From NCBI RefSeq assembly GCF_031755915.1, contig NC_083383.1:29945501-30009500 (forward strand): DNA of 64,000 nt. Direction: 5' to 3'. Shown piece by piece: positions 1 to 11,470 of this stretch. Below the pieces are notes generated by a model. It was not told the DNA's origin. It worked only from the letters and a program-made list of their open reading frames with translations, and made no database searches. Each line of letters begins with the position of its first letter. Position 1 is the first letter of the stretch. This stretch comes from Ziziphus jujuba (lineage: Eukaryota; Streptophyta; Magnoliopsida; Rosales; Rhamnaceae). Both the position numbers and the translations under genes were made by a program.

Positions 1-529
1 AACCATACATACAAAACAACAGAAAAATAAAAGATAAAATTTTTTTAATGTTGTTCTACAATCAACATGATTCCTATGTCTGTAGAGCGTACCCGCTCAA
101 AATTCACTATCAAACTTGAATGTTTTGAAAAGATGATGAAGAACTTTCTCTTATTCCCTTTTGTCGACTCTCTCAATCTCTTTTTAAGTTTCTTAAGCTT
201 AAAACATAACATAATGAAGTTAGGGCTCAATAAAACCCATTAAAACAACGATAAAAGTGACAAAAGACTAAAGACCTAGAAAAAATTTGCCGTAGCCTGC
301 TACCTTGTGCACTGGGTGCTGCAGCCTTTCCTCTCAGCCAAAATCCGCAAACAACATCCATGCCATTGTAGCGACGCTGTGACACTCCATGGATAATGCC
401 ACGACGCTAACCCTTTGCCTACAATTTTGCTGGCTGCTACAGTGCTGCAGCCCTCCTTGGCTTGCACTACAACCCTCTTGATGCTATCACAACAACTTTT
501 CTCTCTTGGTCTTCTTTTAGGCTTCACAC
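1..529. other. No gene recognised; left-edge non-coding sequence
   Basis: This stretch is AT-rich at the edge, with a more GC-balanced patch at about 290-520. The short open frames here have no recognisable domain and no codon-like structure. The stretch adjoins the old copia LTR-like block that begins near 530. Confidence 0.5.
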
Positions 530-929
530 ATCAACATAATTCCCACTTATATTGAATACCTAGTGATGTGGTAAGTGCTAAAGGTTGCTAATTATCTAAC
601 TAGGATTTTAGTATTAACTCATTAATAGAGGTAGAATTTCAGTATTCAATACATCAACACAAAAATATATATATATATAAATATACAACAAAAAATATTA
701 TTTTTCATCATTAGTGACCATTATTAGCGGAACTTATATACTATATGATAATTTAAGTGGTATCTAAAATGTTCAGTTAGCAATGACCATTAGTAATTGT
801 CCAACATCGGTGGGAAACTTGAAGAACATCCATCATATAATCTAAGTCGCTACTCTACCTATTACCAATTGGTTTTGAGTTGGAACTTCACTTAGGCCAA
901 GTAAGTGAGCTTGTCAAAGTGGATTGCAT
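530..929 (+). repeat. Old copia LTR-like block, copy 1 (interrupted)
   Basis: This block is closely similar to 11753-12174, in the same order and orientation. Shared landmarks are TATTGAATACC, CTAACTAGGATTTTA, TTAGTGACCATTATTAG, GTCCAACATCG and TTACCAATTGGTTTTG. It is cut at 929 by the gypsy element and resumes at 11471. Homology then runs on through a PBS-like TAGTATCAGGG at about 11488. The block belongs to the degraded copia element whose coding remnant starts at 12261. The outer boundary near 530 is approximate. Confidence 0.6.
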
Positions 930-3575
930 TGTCAGGACCCGTCCAAAGTTCCCCACCGGAACCCTAGACAAGCCCTGATCCCAGGGAAAACCCTACCGGA
1001 CCCTTCTGTGGAAGATCCGGCAGAACCTCCCCTAAGGGATGGACTTACCACAAAATTTCCTGCACTGAAAACACACTTCTATAATTGTTCCCTTATTCCT
1101 CCCACAGTACGACGAACTGGTTCCACAAATTTCAGCACTCCAAAATAAAAATACAGTAATCCAGTGCAATACAAATACATAAGTGTCCCATACAGTATAC
1201 AGAGCTTTATGAAGTACTACAAAATATAGAATACAGCAAAAGTGAAAGAAATATTACAACTGCAGTAAAAAAAGAACAAGGTACTGCGCGAACAAATACA
1301 GCGAGGAAGATCAAGTCCGCTCCGAGTGAACACCGACAACCTGGTACCTAGAGGAACGGAATTTAAGAGTGTGAGATGCTAATCATCTCAGTGAGCGACC
1401 CTACTACTCTACACTATCATACCACGGTAATAGGTATATAAATAATAATTAGTTGGAAATAATAATGTCTCTCAAAACCCTTACAATTCTCTCAGTTGGA
1501 AAGGTTCCCCTTTTAAAACATTTTCACAAAACCCTTTATTCATATTTCCCGAAAACCAAGACATCAATTAAATACCAGAAGCGGTAACAATTATATTTTT
1601 CATTAACATTTTATTTTTAAAACACAGTTCTGAAAATCATTTGATGCACCCACTATATACCAGTGGCGCCAACAGTACCCAGCGTCCTAAGGTACCGCCA
1701 GACATGAGGTTATAGAAAGAAACCGGCATACGGTCGCGTGGCGTCCCACTGCGCCGCTGCTAACCTGGTGTCCCGGCCAAAGGGGGGTGGCCGCCCTCTC
1801 CGATGGCATCCACAGGACACCCTCATAATATCAACCGCGCGCTACTCACACCCACCTGCGCGCTAATCATATCCGTGTGCACAATATCCATATCACATAT
1901 ACCATATCACATAATCAGAACACTAGTACGTGCACGGTGCATCTAAAAATCATAAAATCCACAATTTAAATTATAAAACAAATTTCACATTTTTCATAAA
2001 CATAGCGGGCATAATCCATCCGCTTGAACCGGGAAATTCTCCACAATTTCCTTATAATTAATACCATAAATTCCATGATTTTCAAATCCACCAACTCCCA
2101 AATCCATCAATTCAAATATCCACATTTTTTCCAAGCATAAATAATTTCTCGAAATATCATAATCAAATCCCATAATATTTTATGGGCATATTTCATAAAA
2201 ATTGAAATCACCAACATAACCAAATATTTTCCTTGAAATATTTGAAAATCAAATCGTACCCAATTTACCATTAAAACCACACCAATTTCAAAATCCTCAA
2301 ATCCATAAAATAATTTCACATGGCATACTTTTATAAAATGCACATTTTCTTAAATCCAATAAATTCATAAATAATTCTACAATAAATCCAATAAATATTT
2401 GGCACATAGAAATTAAATTCCAAATATTTAATTCACACATAATATATTCATCAATTGAATTCCCCAAATTAATTTGAAGGTGGGTCACTCACCTTGTGCA
2501 CGTATCTCAATCAAGATCCTCCGCAGGATCGACTCCGCTACTTGCACGTGCACCTAAAACATCCACAGTACCAAAACCACAAATATTAATATTTTATTCG
2601 GGTAATCCCCAAATGGGTACCCGAGGAGCGAACACCAAACGATAACTAAAATTTACGAATGATATACCGAATCGAAGCTCGAGTGATGCTAATCACAGAT
2701 CCGGTCTTAATTTCCGATGATCGTACCCGACGGGGTCGGAATTTTATCGGGAAGCTTTTCGGGTTTCGGCTCCGCAATTCTCCCAAACCGTCGCGAATTG
2801 GTGGAAACGGAAGTCGGATTTGGGTTCAGGAGGTCGAACACTGCGGACTGGAGCTGGCCGGAATTTTCGGGGTACTCGCCGGAACAGTACTTTCCGGCGG
2901 GCCGCCACGTCACCGGCAACCGTCGCCGGAACAGTAATTTCCGACGGTGGCCGTTTGCTGTGAAATTTTGCAGATTTGTAGATCGTGAGGAGAGCAATCC
3001 AACGGGACCGACGGTGAGCAAAACGGAGGTCGGACGGCGGAGAAATCACTGTTTGAAGATTTTCGACCCCTCGCCGGAAAACGCTCCGATCCCGGCGCGT
3101 CGGTGGTCCGATGGCCGTGATTTTTGGTGGGTAGGCCGGACTTGAGGAGAGGATCAAGGCTGTTAGGCGCGTGTACTGTTTATCGGCCGGAATAGTGCCG
3201 ATTCGCGGTGGCCGGCGGTGGAGGGGAAAAATCGCCGCCAAACTTCGGACGTCCGATCCGGGCGCGTCCGGCGGCCGTTCGCCGTGAAATTTGGAGGTTT
3301 TGCCGGAAATGAGGTGGGCAATCTGGCTGGCCGGCGCATGTACAGTAACTAGGCCGGAAAAACGTGAAAATGGCCGGCGGCCGGCGGGTCCTCTTTCTCT
3401 CTTTCTCTCTCCTCTCTCTCTTTCTCTCTCTTCTCTCTCTTTCTCTCTCTTCCCCGAGAGTTTTTTCAAAATTAAAACCCTGCGTGACACTGTTCATGCC
3501 ACGTGGACCAATCAGAAACTGACACGTGGCGTTTCACTGTTCACGACCCAAAAACATTAAAATAATACGGTATCC
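930..3575 (-). repeat. Inverted copy of gypsy LTR, truncated at its U3 end
   Basis: This is the reverse complement of about 8825-11470. It is near identical: I noticed only a handful of substitutions, for example a Pro/Leu and a Cys/Arg difference between the incidental open frames of the two copies. The match stops sharply at GGTATCC (3575). The LTR start that should follow (equivalent to 8444-8824, with the W-box array) is missing. The GC-rich part at about 2700-3490 and the CT-rich tract at 3400-3450 mirror those of the right LTR. The near identity indicates a recent common origin or gene conversion with the 3' LTR. Confidence 0.9.
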
Positions 3576-3683
3576 CTTCAGGACGCGTTTTGTGAGCAAA
3601 ACCTTGAGGCCAGGGGGGAGAGAGGGTGTGAACCCTGGGCCAAAGAGGACAATATCCTGATGCGGGTGGTCTGGGCTGTTACA
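3576..3683 (+). repeat. 3' end of a different LTR type, directly before the PBS
   Basis: The sequence runs from GGACGCGTTTTG through AAAGAGGACAATATC to TGGTCTGGGCTGTTACA. It does not match the end of the element's own LTR (GGACGGGTCCTGACA). It does match the ends of the LTR-like units at 37622-37791 and 39890-40002 in this window. It occupies the place where the element's own 5' LTR end should join the PBS, so the 5' end of the element is chimeric. Confidence 0.75.
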
Positions 3684-3684
3684 G

Positions 3685-3696
3685 TGGTATCAGAGC
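3685..3696 (+). other. Primer binding site (initiator tRNA-Met type)
   Basis: TGGTATCAGAGC follows the terminal TTACA by one base. It is complementary to the 3' end of plant initiator tRNA-Met, the usual primer of these elements. Confidence 0.85.
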
Positions 3697-3824
3697 ATAG
3701 GTTCTTGTAATCCTTAGGGACTGTGCATTGCTGTACAGCCCATCCGTAAATTCCTTCCTTTTGTAATCGTGCTTAAGTGTCCCTGTTTCTAAACTCTTGT
3801 TTGTTTCTTCAGTAATCGACTACG

Positions 3825-6800
3825 ATGAGTCGGCGGGACACACGTAGAACTCGGGAACGCTCGGCTGAGAGTTCCGGGAGTCGATCAAGCCTTAGAGATC
3901 TGATCTCTCAGCTAACTAGAGCCTTAGGAGGTTCAAGCTCTAGTAACCGATCCGTGGATCAGGCTCGACGTTTAGGAGCCGTGGAGTTCGATGGAAGCCA
4001 AGGCCCAGCTGCAGCCTTGAAGTGGCTATCCAGCATGGAGAAAATCTTGGAAGAGGGGATGCAGTGCCCCGATGAGGATATGGTGAGGATTTCTGGGTTC
4101 ATGTTAGAGGGAGACGCCCGGAAGTGGTGGCAAATGGAGAAGACCCGCAGAAGGCATACGTGGGACCAGTTCAAGATTGCCTTCTCTACTGAGTTCTGTC
4201 CTCCTGCCTACCGTGAGGCGAGAAGGAGAGAGTTCGAGGGACTGCGCCAGGGAAACATGACGGTGACAGAGTACGAGAGGAGGTTCCGAGAGCTGTCAGA
4301 GTTCTGCATGCACTTGATTCCCGACGATCACGCGAAGAAGGTGAGGTTCATAGACGGGTTGAACGAGAGCATCGGCTACACCCTTTCTGGGTCAGTACAC
4401 CCCACCTATCAGTCCGCCAGGGATGCAGCGCTCGAGCTAGAGAGACAGGCGGAGATACACAGACCCTCGAGGCGCAGACCGTTCGAAGGTTCGTACAGCG
4501 GGGTACCTCGACAGGGGGCATCTAAGAAGAGTCATAGTTCAGGCTCAGACAGTGCTGGGTTCAGCCCTCGAGGCAGATTTCAGAGGAGAGGCGGCTATCG
4601 TATGCCCCAACCAGCGCGCCATTCCATCAGCGGCGGCACGAGCTCATATCAGCACTCTGGGTTTAGCCCCAAGCCATTCTGCAGACGTTGCAATAGAGCA
4701 CACCATGGGATTTGCCAGTTTGAGGGTGTGTGCTTTCAGTGTGGACAGGCGGGACATATTAAGAGAAATTGCCCTTATGGAGAGGCGGGAGTGTTAGGGG
4801 CGAGCCCACCATCACATCAGGCCAGTGGATCGCGGGGTCAGAGTTCCCGAGGGAGTTATGCAGTAGGAGGTTCATCGGGATCAGTCCCACAGCCTGTTGG
4901 ACCGAGCAGGGGTAGAGGACGGAGGCCCCAGCAGACAGGGCAGGGTCGAGTGTTTGCGATGACGCAGCAGGAGGCCCTAGCTACACCGGACGTCGTGGCA
5001 GGTACGTTGAATATACTTGGTAATGATGCATTAGTACTTATAGACCCGGGAGCAACACATTCATTTATCTCCAAGGAATTCGTCACTCGGGTCGGTATGA
5101 CCCCTACTCCTTTAGAATGTCTAGTAGAGATAGCCACTCCTGCAGGAGAATCCTTGTGGCCTAGCCAGTTAATCAATGAATGTTTCTTCTACATCGAAGA
5201 TCAAGTGATGGAGGCGGACTTGATCCTGTTGGATCTGTCCGGACTTGATGTAATTTTGGGCATGGATTGGTTGGCAAGGAACCATGCATCTGTAGACTGT
5301 TTCAGCAAGGAAGTTACATTCAGGAGGCCAGGGTTGCCAGAAGTAGTATTCCGTGGAGGAGTTGGAAGGCCCTTACCGAGGTTGATATCTACCCTTACCG
5401 CCAAGAAGCTACTGAATAAAGGTTGCCAGGGGTATTTGGCTCATGTGATAGATACCCGAGTAAGTGGGGTCAGGTTGGAAGACATGCCCGTTGTGAGGGA
5501 TTTCCCGGACGTGTTTCCTAAGGAGTTACCAGGATTGCCTCCGGAAAGGGAAGTTGACTTTCCCATTGAATTGATTCCAGGCACCGTGCCTATTTCTCTA
5601 CCACCGTATCGGATGGCTCCAGCGGAGTTAAGGGAGCTAAAGGTCCAGTTGCAAGATTTGGTAGATAAGGGGTTTATTAGACCAAGTATATCGCCGTGGG
5701 GAGCCCCAGTTTTGTTTGTAAAGAAAAAGGATGGTAGTCTAAGGCTGTGTATAGACTACCGACAACTTAATAAGGTCACCATTCCTAATCGCTATCCGTT
5801 GCCAAGGATAGATGATCTATTCGACCAACTCCAAGGTGCCAAGGTGTTCTCCAAGATCGACCTGAGGTCGGGATACCATCAGTTAAGGATCCGAGAGTCG
5901 GACATTCCTAAGACTGCCTTTAGGACGAGGTACGGACATTATGAATTCCTAGTGATGTCGTTCGGACTCACCAATGCCCCAGCAGCTTTCATGGACTTGA
6001 TGAATAGGGTGTTTCGTCCGTACTTGGATCATTTTGTCATTGTATTTATCGATGACATTCTGATCTATTCAAGGAGCCAAGAAGAGCACGTGAGGCATTT
6101 GAAGAAAGTGCTCCAAACTCTAAGGCAGCATCAGCTATATGCTAAATTCGACAAGTGTGAATTCTGGTTGAATCAAGTGGGTTTTCTCGGACATATCGTG
6201 TCGGCAGAAGGTATCTATGTGGACCCTGATAAGGTAAAGGCAGTGTTGAGTTGGGAGCGCCCTACCACTGTGAGGGAGGTACGAAGTTTTCTTGGATTAG
6301 CGGGTTACTACCGTCGTTTTATTGAAGGGTTTTCAAGGATTGCCGGGCCGCTTCATAGATTGACCCGAAAGAATGTTGAATTTAGTTGGACGGACAGGTG
6401 TGAACAGAGTTTTCAGGAGTTGAAGCAAAAGTTGACATCCGCACCTGTTTTAACTTTACCTGATGGGAATGAAGGTTTTGAAGTTTATTGTGATGCATCC
6501 CATCAAGGGTTGGGTTGCGTGCTAATGCAGAATCAAAGGGTGGTAGCGTATGCATCTCGGCAATTGAAGCAGCACGAACAGAATTACCCTACGCACGACT
6601 TAGAATTGGCGGCGGTAGTCTTTGCTCTAAAGAAGTGGAGGCACTACTTGTATGGGGCCACGTGCCAAATCTATACCGACCACAAGAGCCTCAAGTATAT
6701 TTTCACTCAGAAGGAGTTAAATATGAGGCAAAGGCGATGGATGGAGTTGTTAAAGGATTATGACTGTGTGATTGACTATCACCCGGGTAAGGCGAATGTA

Positions 6801-8399
6801 GTGGCAGATGCTTTGAGTAGGAAGGCTACTGGATCCCTTGCTCACATCCAAGTCATCCAACTACCTCTCATGGTGGAGTTGAAGAAGATGGGGGTGTTAA
6901 TGCATATGCATCCTTCAGGAGTTCTCATGGCTAGCTTCCAGGTACGACCGGTGTTGGTGGATCGTATAGTAAAGACCCAAATGGAAGATCCTAAGTTGAG
7001 GACAATTAAGGGCAAGGTACAAGAAGGTCTTGATCCGGAATTTTCCATAAGGAGGGATGGAGCCCTCGTGTATAAAGGACGACTTTGCGTTCCGGATATC
7101 CCAGGACTCAAGAAGGAGATTTTGGAGGAGGCGCATAGCTCCATGTATGCGATGCATCCTGGGAGTACCAAGATGTATCGGACGCTTGTTAAGTATTATT
7201 GGTGGATTGGTATGAAGAGAGAAGTGGCAGACTTTGTATCAAAGTGTTTGATTTGTCAACAAGTGAAAGCAGAAAGACAGAAGCCTTCGGGACTACTCCA
7301 ACCTTTACCGATTCCCGTGTGGAAGTGGGAAGAACTCAACATGGACTTCGTATTCAAGCTTCCTTCCACACCTAGAAGGTACGACGGCATTTGGGTAATC
7401 ATTGATCGTCTCACCAAGTCGGCACACTTCCTACCGGTACGAGAACGTTTTTCGCCCGAGAAGTTAGCCCAGTTGTTCGTGCAACGCATTGTAAGTCTTC
7501 ATGGAGTACCGTTAGCCATCGTCTCCGATCGAGATCCGCGCTTTACTTCACGACTATGGCGGAAGTTGGCTGATGCACTAGGAGCAAGACTTAACTACAG
7601 CACCGCTTTTCACCCACAATCTGATGGACAAGCAGAGCGCACAATCCAGACATTAGAAGACATGCTAAGGTCTTGCATTATGCAATTTAGCGGTAGCTGG
7701 GATGAACAACTGCCACTGATAGAGTTTGTCTACAACAACAGTTATCAAGCGAGTACTGGAATGTCCCCGTATGAAGCTTTATATGGGAGGCAGTGTCGGA
7801 CACCTTTGTGTTGGAGTGAGGTAGGAGAAGAGAGGCTCCTTGCAACAACTAATGCGGTCGGATCTGAGTATTTAAGGATGACCTTGGACAAGGTGAAGAT
7901 CATTAGGGATCGATTGAAGGTTGCCCAAGATAGACAGAAGAGTTACGCCGATGTGCGTAGAAAGGATTTGGAATTCGAGGTAGGAGATTGGGTATTCCTA
8001 AAACTATCTCCATGGAAAGGAGTAGTACGTTTTGGACGACGAGGTAAGTTGGGTCCTCGTTATATTGGGCCTTACGAGGTTACGGAGAGGATTGGCCCGG
8101 TGGCGTATAGGTTGGCGTTACCGGAAGAGCTAGCTCGAGTACACAACGTGTTTCATGTGTCGATGCTACGGAAGTATATTGCAGACCCTTCGCACGTACT
8201 CGAGAGTCCGGATATAGAGATAAGGGAAGATCTTTCGTATGTGGAGCAGCCAGTACAGATTTTGGATCGCGAGGAACGCACGCTATGCAACAAGACTATT
8301 CCTCTAGTTAAGGTCTTATGGCGGAACCACTTGGTCGAGGAAGCAACGTGGGAACCCGAAGCACAGATGCGTGAGCAGTACCCGTATCTGTTCCAGTGA
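3825..8399 (+). CDS. Ty3/gypsy gag-pol polyprotein, intact (Tekay-like chromovirus)
   Basis: A single open frame of 1524 residues. In order: Gag (about 80-190, with ARKWW and the [15 protein letters not shown] region); a CCHC zinc knuckle near 302 ([14 protein letters not shown]); an aspartic protease near 405 reading [11 protein letters not shown]; reverse transcriptase from about 583 with a FIDDILIYS catalytic box near 741; RNase H from about 886 (YCDAS, and DALSRK at its end); integrase with a HHCC zinc finger (about 1103-1145) and DDE residues near 1172 (MDF), 1234 (SDRD) and 1268 (DGQAE); and a C-terminal chromodomain-like segment (about 1455-1524) ending [15 protein letters not shown]. 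The chromodomain, FHVSMLRKY motif and 3-kb LTR point to the Tekay/Del clade. The ATG follows the PBS by about 130 bp. There is no stop or frameshift, so it could be functional protein. The protease Asp is followed by Pro where most families have Ser or Thr. Confidence 0.95.
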   Translation: MSRRDTRRTRERSAESSGSRSSLRDLISQLTRALGGSSSSNRSVDQARRLGAVEFDGSQGPAAALKWLSSMEKILEEGMQCPDEDMVRISGFMLEGDARKWWQMEKTRRRHTWDQFKIAFSTEFCPPAYREARRREFEGLRQGNMTVTEYERRFRELSEFCMHLIPDDHAKKVRFIDGLNESIGYTLSGSVHPTYQSARDAALELERQAEIHRPSRRRPFEGSYSGVPRQGASKKSHSSGSDSAGFSPRGRFQRRGGYRMPQPARHSISGGTSSYQHSGFSPKPFCRRCNRAHHGICQFEGVCFQCGQAGHIKRNCPYGEAGVLGASPPSHQASGSRGQSSRGSYAVGGSSGSVPQPVGPSRGRGRRPQQTGQGRVFAMTQQEALATPDVVAGTLNILGNDALVLIDPGATHSFISKEFVTRVGMTPTPLECLVEIATPAGESLWPSQLINECFFYIEDQVMEADLILLDLSGLDVILGMDWLARNHASVDCFSKEVTFRRPGLPEVVFRGGVGRPLPRLISTLTAKKLLNKGCQGYLAHVIDTRVSGVRLEDMPVVRDFPDVFPKELPGLPPEREVDFPIELIPGTVPISLPPYRMAPAELRELKVQLQDLVDKGFIRPSISPWGAPVLFVKKKDGSLRLCIDYRQLNKVTIPNRYPLPRIDDLFDQLQGAKVFSKIDLRSGYHQLRIRESDIPKTAFRTRYGHYEFLVMSFGLTNAPAAFMDLMNRVFRPYLDHFVIVFIDDILIYSRSQEEHVRHLKKVLQTLRQHQLYAKFDKCEFWLNQVGFLGHIVSAEGIYVDPDKVKAVLSWERPTTVREVRSFLGLAGYYRRFIEGFSRIAGPLHRLTRKNVEFSWTDRCEQSFQELKQKLTSAPVLTLPDGNEGFEVYCDASHQGLGCVLMQNQRVVAYASRQLKQHEQNYPTHDLELAAVVFALKKWRHYLYGATCQIYTDHKSLKYIFTQKELNMRQRRWMELLKDYDCVIDYHPGKANVVADALSRKATGSLAHIQVIQLPLMVELKKMGVLMHMHPSGVLMASFQVRPVLVDRIVKTQMEDPKLRTIKGKVQEGLDPEFSIRRDGALVYKGRLCVPDIPGLKKEILEEAHSSMYAMHPGSTKMYRTLVKYYWWIGMKREVADFVSKCLICQQVKAERQKPSGLLQPLPIPVWKWEELNMDFVFKLPSTPRRYDGIWVIIDRLTKSAHFLPVRERFSPEKLAQLFVQRIVSLHGVPLAIVSDRDPRFTSRLWRKLADALGARLNYSTAFHPQSDGQAERTIQTLEDMLRSCIMQFSGSWDEQLPLIEFVYNNSYQASTGMSPYEALYGRQCRTPLCWSEVGEERLLATTNAVGSEYLRMTLDKVKIIRDRLKVAQDRQKSYADVRRKDLEFEVGDWVFLKLSPWKGVVRFGRRGKLGPRYIGPYEVTERIGPVAYRLALPEELARVHNVFHVSMLRKYIADPSHVLESPDIEIREDLSYVEQPVQILDREERTLCNKTIPLVKVLWRNHLVEEATWEPEAQMREQYPYLFQ

Positions 8400-8430
8400 C
8401 GTGCGGAAATTTCGAGGACGAAATTTTTGT

Positions 8431-8442
8431 AAGGGGGGAAGG
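8431..8442 (+). other. Polypurine tract
   Basis: AAGGGGGGAAGG lies two bases before the LTR start TGTAACACC. This is the usual plus-strand priming site, and it fixes the 3' LTR start at 8444. Confidence 0.85.
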
Positions 8443-8443
8443 C

Positions 8444-11400
8444 TGTAACACCCCGTCCCGAATCGCACCGGAATCCGTGCACGTTGACCGAGGTTGACCG
8501 TTGACCGTTGACCGAAGGGGTCAAAGTTGACTTTTTGACTCGGTGGGAATTTCGAGTTGACCAGGGTACCGTGGCGAAGTGCATGACGCCCTGAGTTCGT
8601 AGACTAGTAGCACGTCGAAAACGGAGCTACGGTTTGAAAGTTATGGGCAAAACAAGTTGAAGTGTAAACTGTCTAAAAGGTGCCGGGAGTTGACTTTTTC
8701 TTGTGATGTAATTGTGAGTTGACTCTTGTATGGTTGTAAAGTACTCGTCGATACGAGTTCATAGACTAGCGGCACGCTTAAATCGGACATCCGGTTAAAA
8801 AGTTATGGACGTTTGAAGTTTACCGGATACCGTATTATTTTAATGTTTTTGGGTCGTGAACAGTGAAACGCCACGTGTCAGTTTCTGATTGGTCCACGTG
8901 GCATGAACAGTGTCACGCAGGGTTTTAATTTTGAAAAAACTCTCGGGGAAGAGAGAGAAAGAGAGAGAAGAGAGAGAAAGAGAGAGAGGAGAGAGAAAGA
9001 GAGAAAGAGGACCCGCCGGCCGCCGGCCATTTTCACGTTTTTCCGGCCTAGTTACTGTACATGCGCCGGCCAGCCAGATTGCCCACCTCATTTCCGGCAA
9101 AACCTCCAAATTTCACGGCGAACGGCCGCTGGACGCGCCCGGATCGGACGTCCGAAGTTTGGCGGCGATTTTTCCCCTCCACCGCCGGCCACCGCGAATC
9201 GGCACTATTCCGGCCGATAAACAGTACACGCGCCTGACAGCCTTGATCCTCTCCTCAAGTCCGGCCTACCCACCAAAAATCACGGCCATCGGACCACCGA
9301 CGCGCCGGGATCGGAGCGTTTTCCGGCGAGGGGTCGAAAATCTTCAAACGGTGATTTCTCCGCCGTCCGACCTCCGTTTTGCTCACCGTCGGTCCCGTTG
9401 GATTGCTCTCCTCACGATCTACAAATCTGCAAAATTTCACAGCAAACGGCCACCGTCGGAAATTACTGTTCCGGCGACGGTTGCCGGTGACGTGGCGGCC
9501 CGCCGGAAAGTACTGTTCCGGCGAGTACCCCGAAAATTCCGGCCAGCTCCAGTCCGCAGTGTTCGACCTCCTGAACCCAAATCCGACTTCCGTTTCCACC
9601 AATTCGCGACGGTTTGGGAGAATTGCGGAGCCGAAACCCGAAAAGCTTCCCGATAAAATTCCGACCCCGTCGGGTACGATCATCGGAAATTAAGACCGGA
9701 TCTGTGATTAGCATCACTCGAGCTTCGATTCGGTATATCATTCGTAAATTTTAGTTATCGTTTGGTGTTCGCTCCTCGGGTACCCATTTGGGGATTACCC
9801 GAATAAAATATTAATATTTGTGATTTTGGTACTGTGGATGTTTTAGGTGCACGTGCAAGTAGCGGAGTCGATCCTGCGGAGGATCTTGATTGAGATACGT
9901 GCACAAGGTGAGTGACCCACCTTCAAATTAATTTGGGGAATTCAATTGATGAATATATTATGTGTGAATTAAATATTTGGAATTTAATTTCTATGTGCCA
10001 AATATTTATTGGATTTATTGTAGAATTATTTATGAATTTATTGGATTTAAGAAAATGTGCATTTTATAAAAGTATGCCATGTGAAATTATTTTATGGATT
10101 TGAGGATTTTGAAATTGGTGTGGTTTTAATGGTAAATTGGGTACGATTTGATTTTCAAATATTTCAAGGAAAATATTTGGTTATGTTGGTGATTTCAATT
10201 TTTATGAAATATGCCCATAAAATATTATGGGATTTGATTATGATATTTCGAGAAATTATTTATGCTTGGAAAAAATGTGGATATTTGAATTGATGGATTT
10301 GGGAGTTGGTGGATTTGAAAATCATGGAATTTATGGTATTAATTATAAGGAAATTGTGGAGAATTTCCCGGTTCAAGCGGATGGATTATGCCCGCTATGT
10401 TTATGAAAAATGTGAAATTTGTTTTATAATTTAAATTGTGGATTTTATGATTTTTAGATGCACCGTGCACGTACTAGTGTTCTGATTATGTGATATGGTA
10501 TATGTGATATGGATATTGTGCACACGGATATGATTAGCGCGCAGGTGGGTGTGAGTAGCGCGCGGTTGATATTATGAGGGTGTCCTGTGGATGCCATCGG
10601 AGAGGGCGGCCACCCCCCTTTGGCCGGGACACCAGGTTAGCAGCGGCGCAGTGGGACGCCACGCGACCGTATGCCGGTTTCTTTCTATAACCTCATGTCT
10701 GGCGGTACCTTGGGACGCTGGGTACTGTTGGCGCCACTGGTATATAGTGGGTGCATCAAATGATTTTCAGAACTGTGTTTTAAAAATAAAATGTTAATGA
10801 AAAATATAATTGTTACCGCTTCTGGTATTTAATTGATGTCTTGGTTTTCGGGAAATATGAATAAAGGGTTTTGTGAAAATGTTTTAAAAGGGGAACCTTT
10901 CCAACTGAGAGAATTGTAAGGGTTTTGAGAGACATTATTATTTCCAACTAATTATTATTTATATACCTATTACCGTGGTATGATAGTGTAGAGTAGTAGG
11001 GTCGCTCACTGAGATGATTAGCATCTCACACTCTTAAATTCCGTTCCTCTAGGTACCAGGTTGTCGGTGTTCACTCGGAGCGGACTTGATCTTCCTCGCT
11101 GTATTTGTTCGCGCAGTACCTTGTTCTTTTTTTACTGCAGTTGTAATATTTCTTTCACTTTTGCTGTATTCTATATTTTGTAGTACTTCATAAAGCTCTG
11201 TATACTGTATGGGACACTTATGTATTTGTATTGCACTGGATTACTGTATTTTTATTTTGGAGTGCTGAAATTTGTGGAACCAGTTCGTCGTACTGTGGGA
11301 GGAATAAGGGAACAATTATAGAAGTGTGTTTTCAGTGCAGGAAATTTTGTGGTAAGTCCATCCCTTAGGGGAGGTTCTGCCGGATCTTCCACAGAAGGGT

Positions 11401-11470
11401 CCGGTAGGGTTTTCCCTGGGATCAGGGCTTGTCTAGGGTTCCGGTGGGGAACTTTGGACGGGTCCTGACA
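8444..11470 (+). repeat. 3' LTR of gypsy element (full length, 3027 bp)
   Basis: It begins TGTAACACCCCGTCCCG and ends GGACGGGTCCTGACA, with canonical TG...CA termini directly after the polypurine tract. The same family supplies the solo LTRs at 14328-17090 (minus) and 18148-21048 (plus). Internal landmarks are a W-box array (8484-8723), a purine GA-rich tract (8945-9010), a GC-rich block (9010-9700) and an AT-rich block (9920-10450). There is also a CG-rich landmark at about 10460-10740 (GATGCACCGTGCACG to TTGGCGCCACTGG). Confidence 0.95.
8484..8723 (+). promoter_or_regulatory. W-box (TTGAC[C/T]) array in LTR U3
   Basis: Nine TTGAC cores, each followed by C or T, start at 8484, 8494, 8501, 8508, 8527, 8535, 8557, 8690 and 8719. 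TTGAC[C/T] is the established binding core of plant WRKY transcription factors. About 0.25 would be expected by chance in 240 bp of one strand at equal base composition. The solo LTR at 18148 keeps a comparable array. WRKY control of this promoter is inferred. Confidence 0.6.

Larger units (their letters stand above)
930..11470 (+). mobile_element. Ty3/gypsy (Tekay-like) element bounded by inverted LTRs
   Basis: Layout: inverted LTR (930-3575), a 108-bp end of a different LTR type (3576-3683), PBS, intact gag-pol (3825-8399), polypurine tract, then a full plus-strand LTR (8444-11470). The outer ends read TGTCAGGACCCG and CGGGTCCTGACA, so they are perfect inverted termini. The element is flanked by GCAT on both sides (926-929 and 11471-11474). 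Removing the element and one GCAT gives a gap-free alignment with the paralogous copia block at 12155-12190, so the unit inserted there as a whole. Normal LTR retrotransposons have direct LTRs. This arrangement is therefore either an aberrant integration product or a later rearrangement. Confidence 0.85.

Noticed and set aside
300..527. Minus-strand 75-codon open frame at the left edge
   Set aside because: No domain, no start context or promoter, and it adjoins repeat sequence.
3685..3696. tRNA gene at the TGGTATCAGAGC sites
   Set aside because: These are primer binding sites complementary to a tRNA 3' end. No cloverleaf surrounds them.
8910..9656. 248-codon open frame inside the gypsy LTR (and its mirror at 2744-3490; a 231-codon version at 18620-19315)
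   Set aside because: The region is GC-rich with a GA repeat and is open in several frames on both strands. The encoded sequence starts with simple Arg/Glu repeats, has no domain, and changes frame between LTR copies. This is base composition, not a gene.
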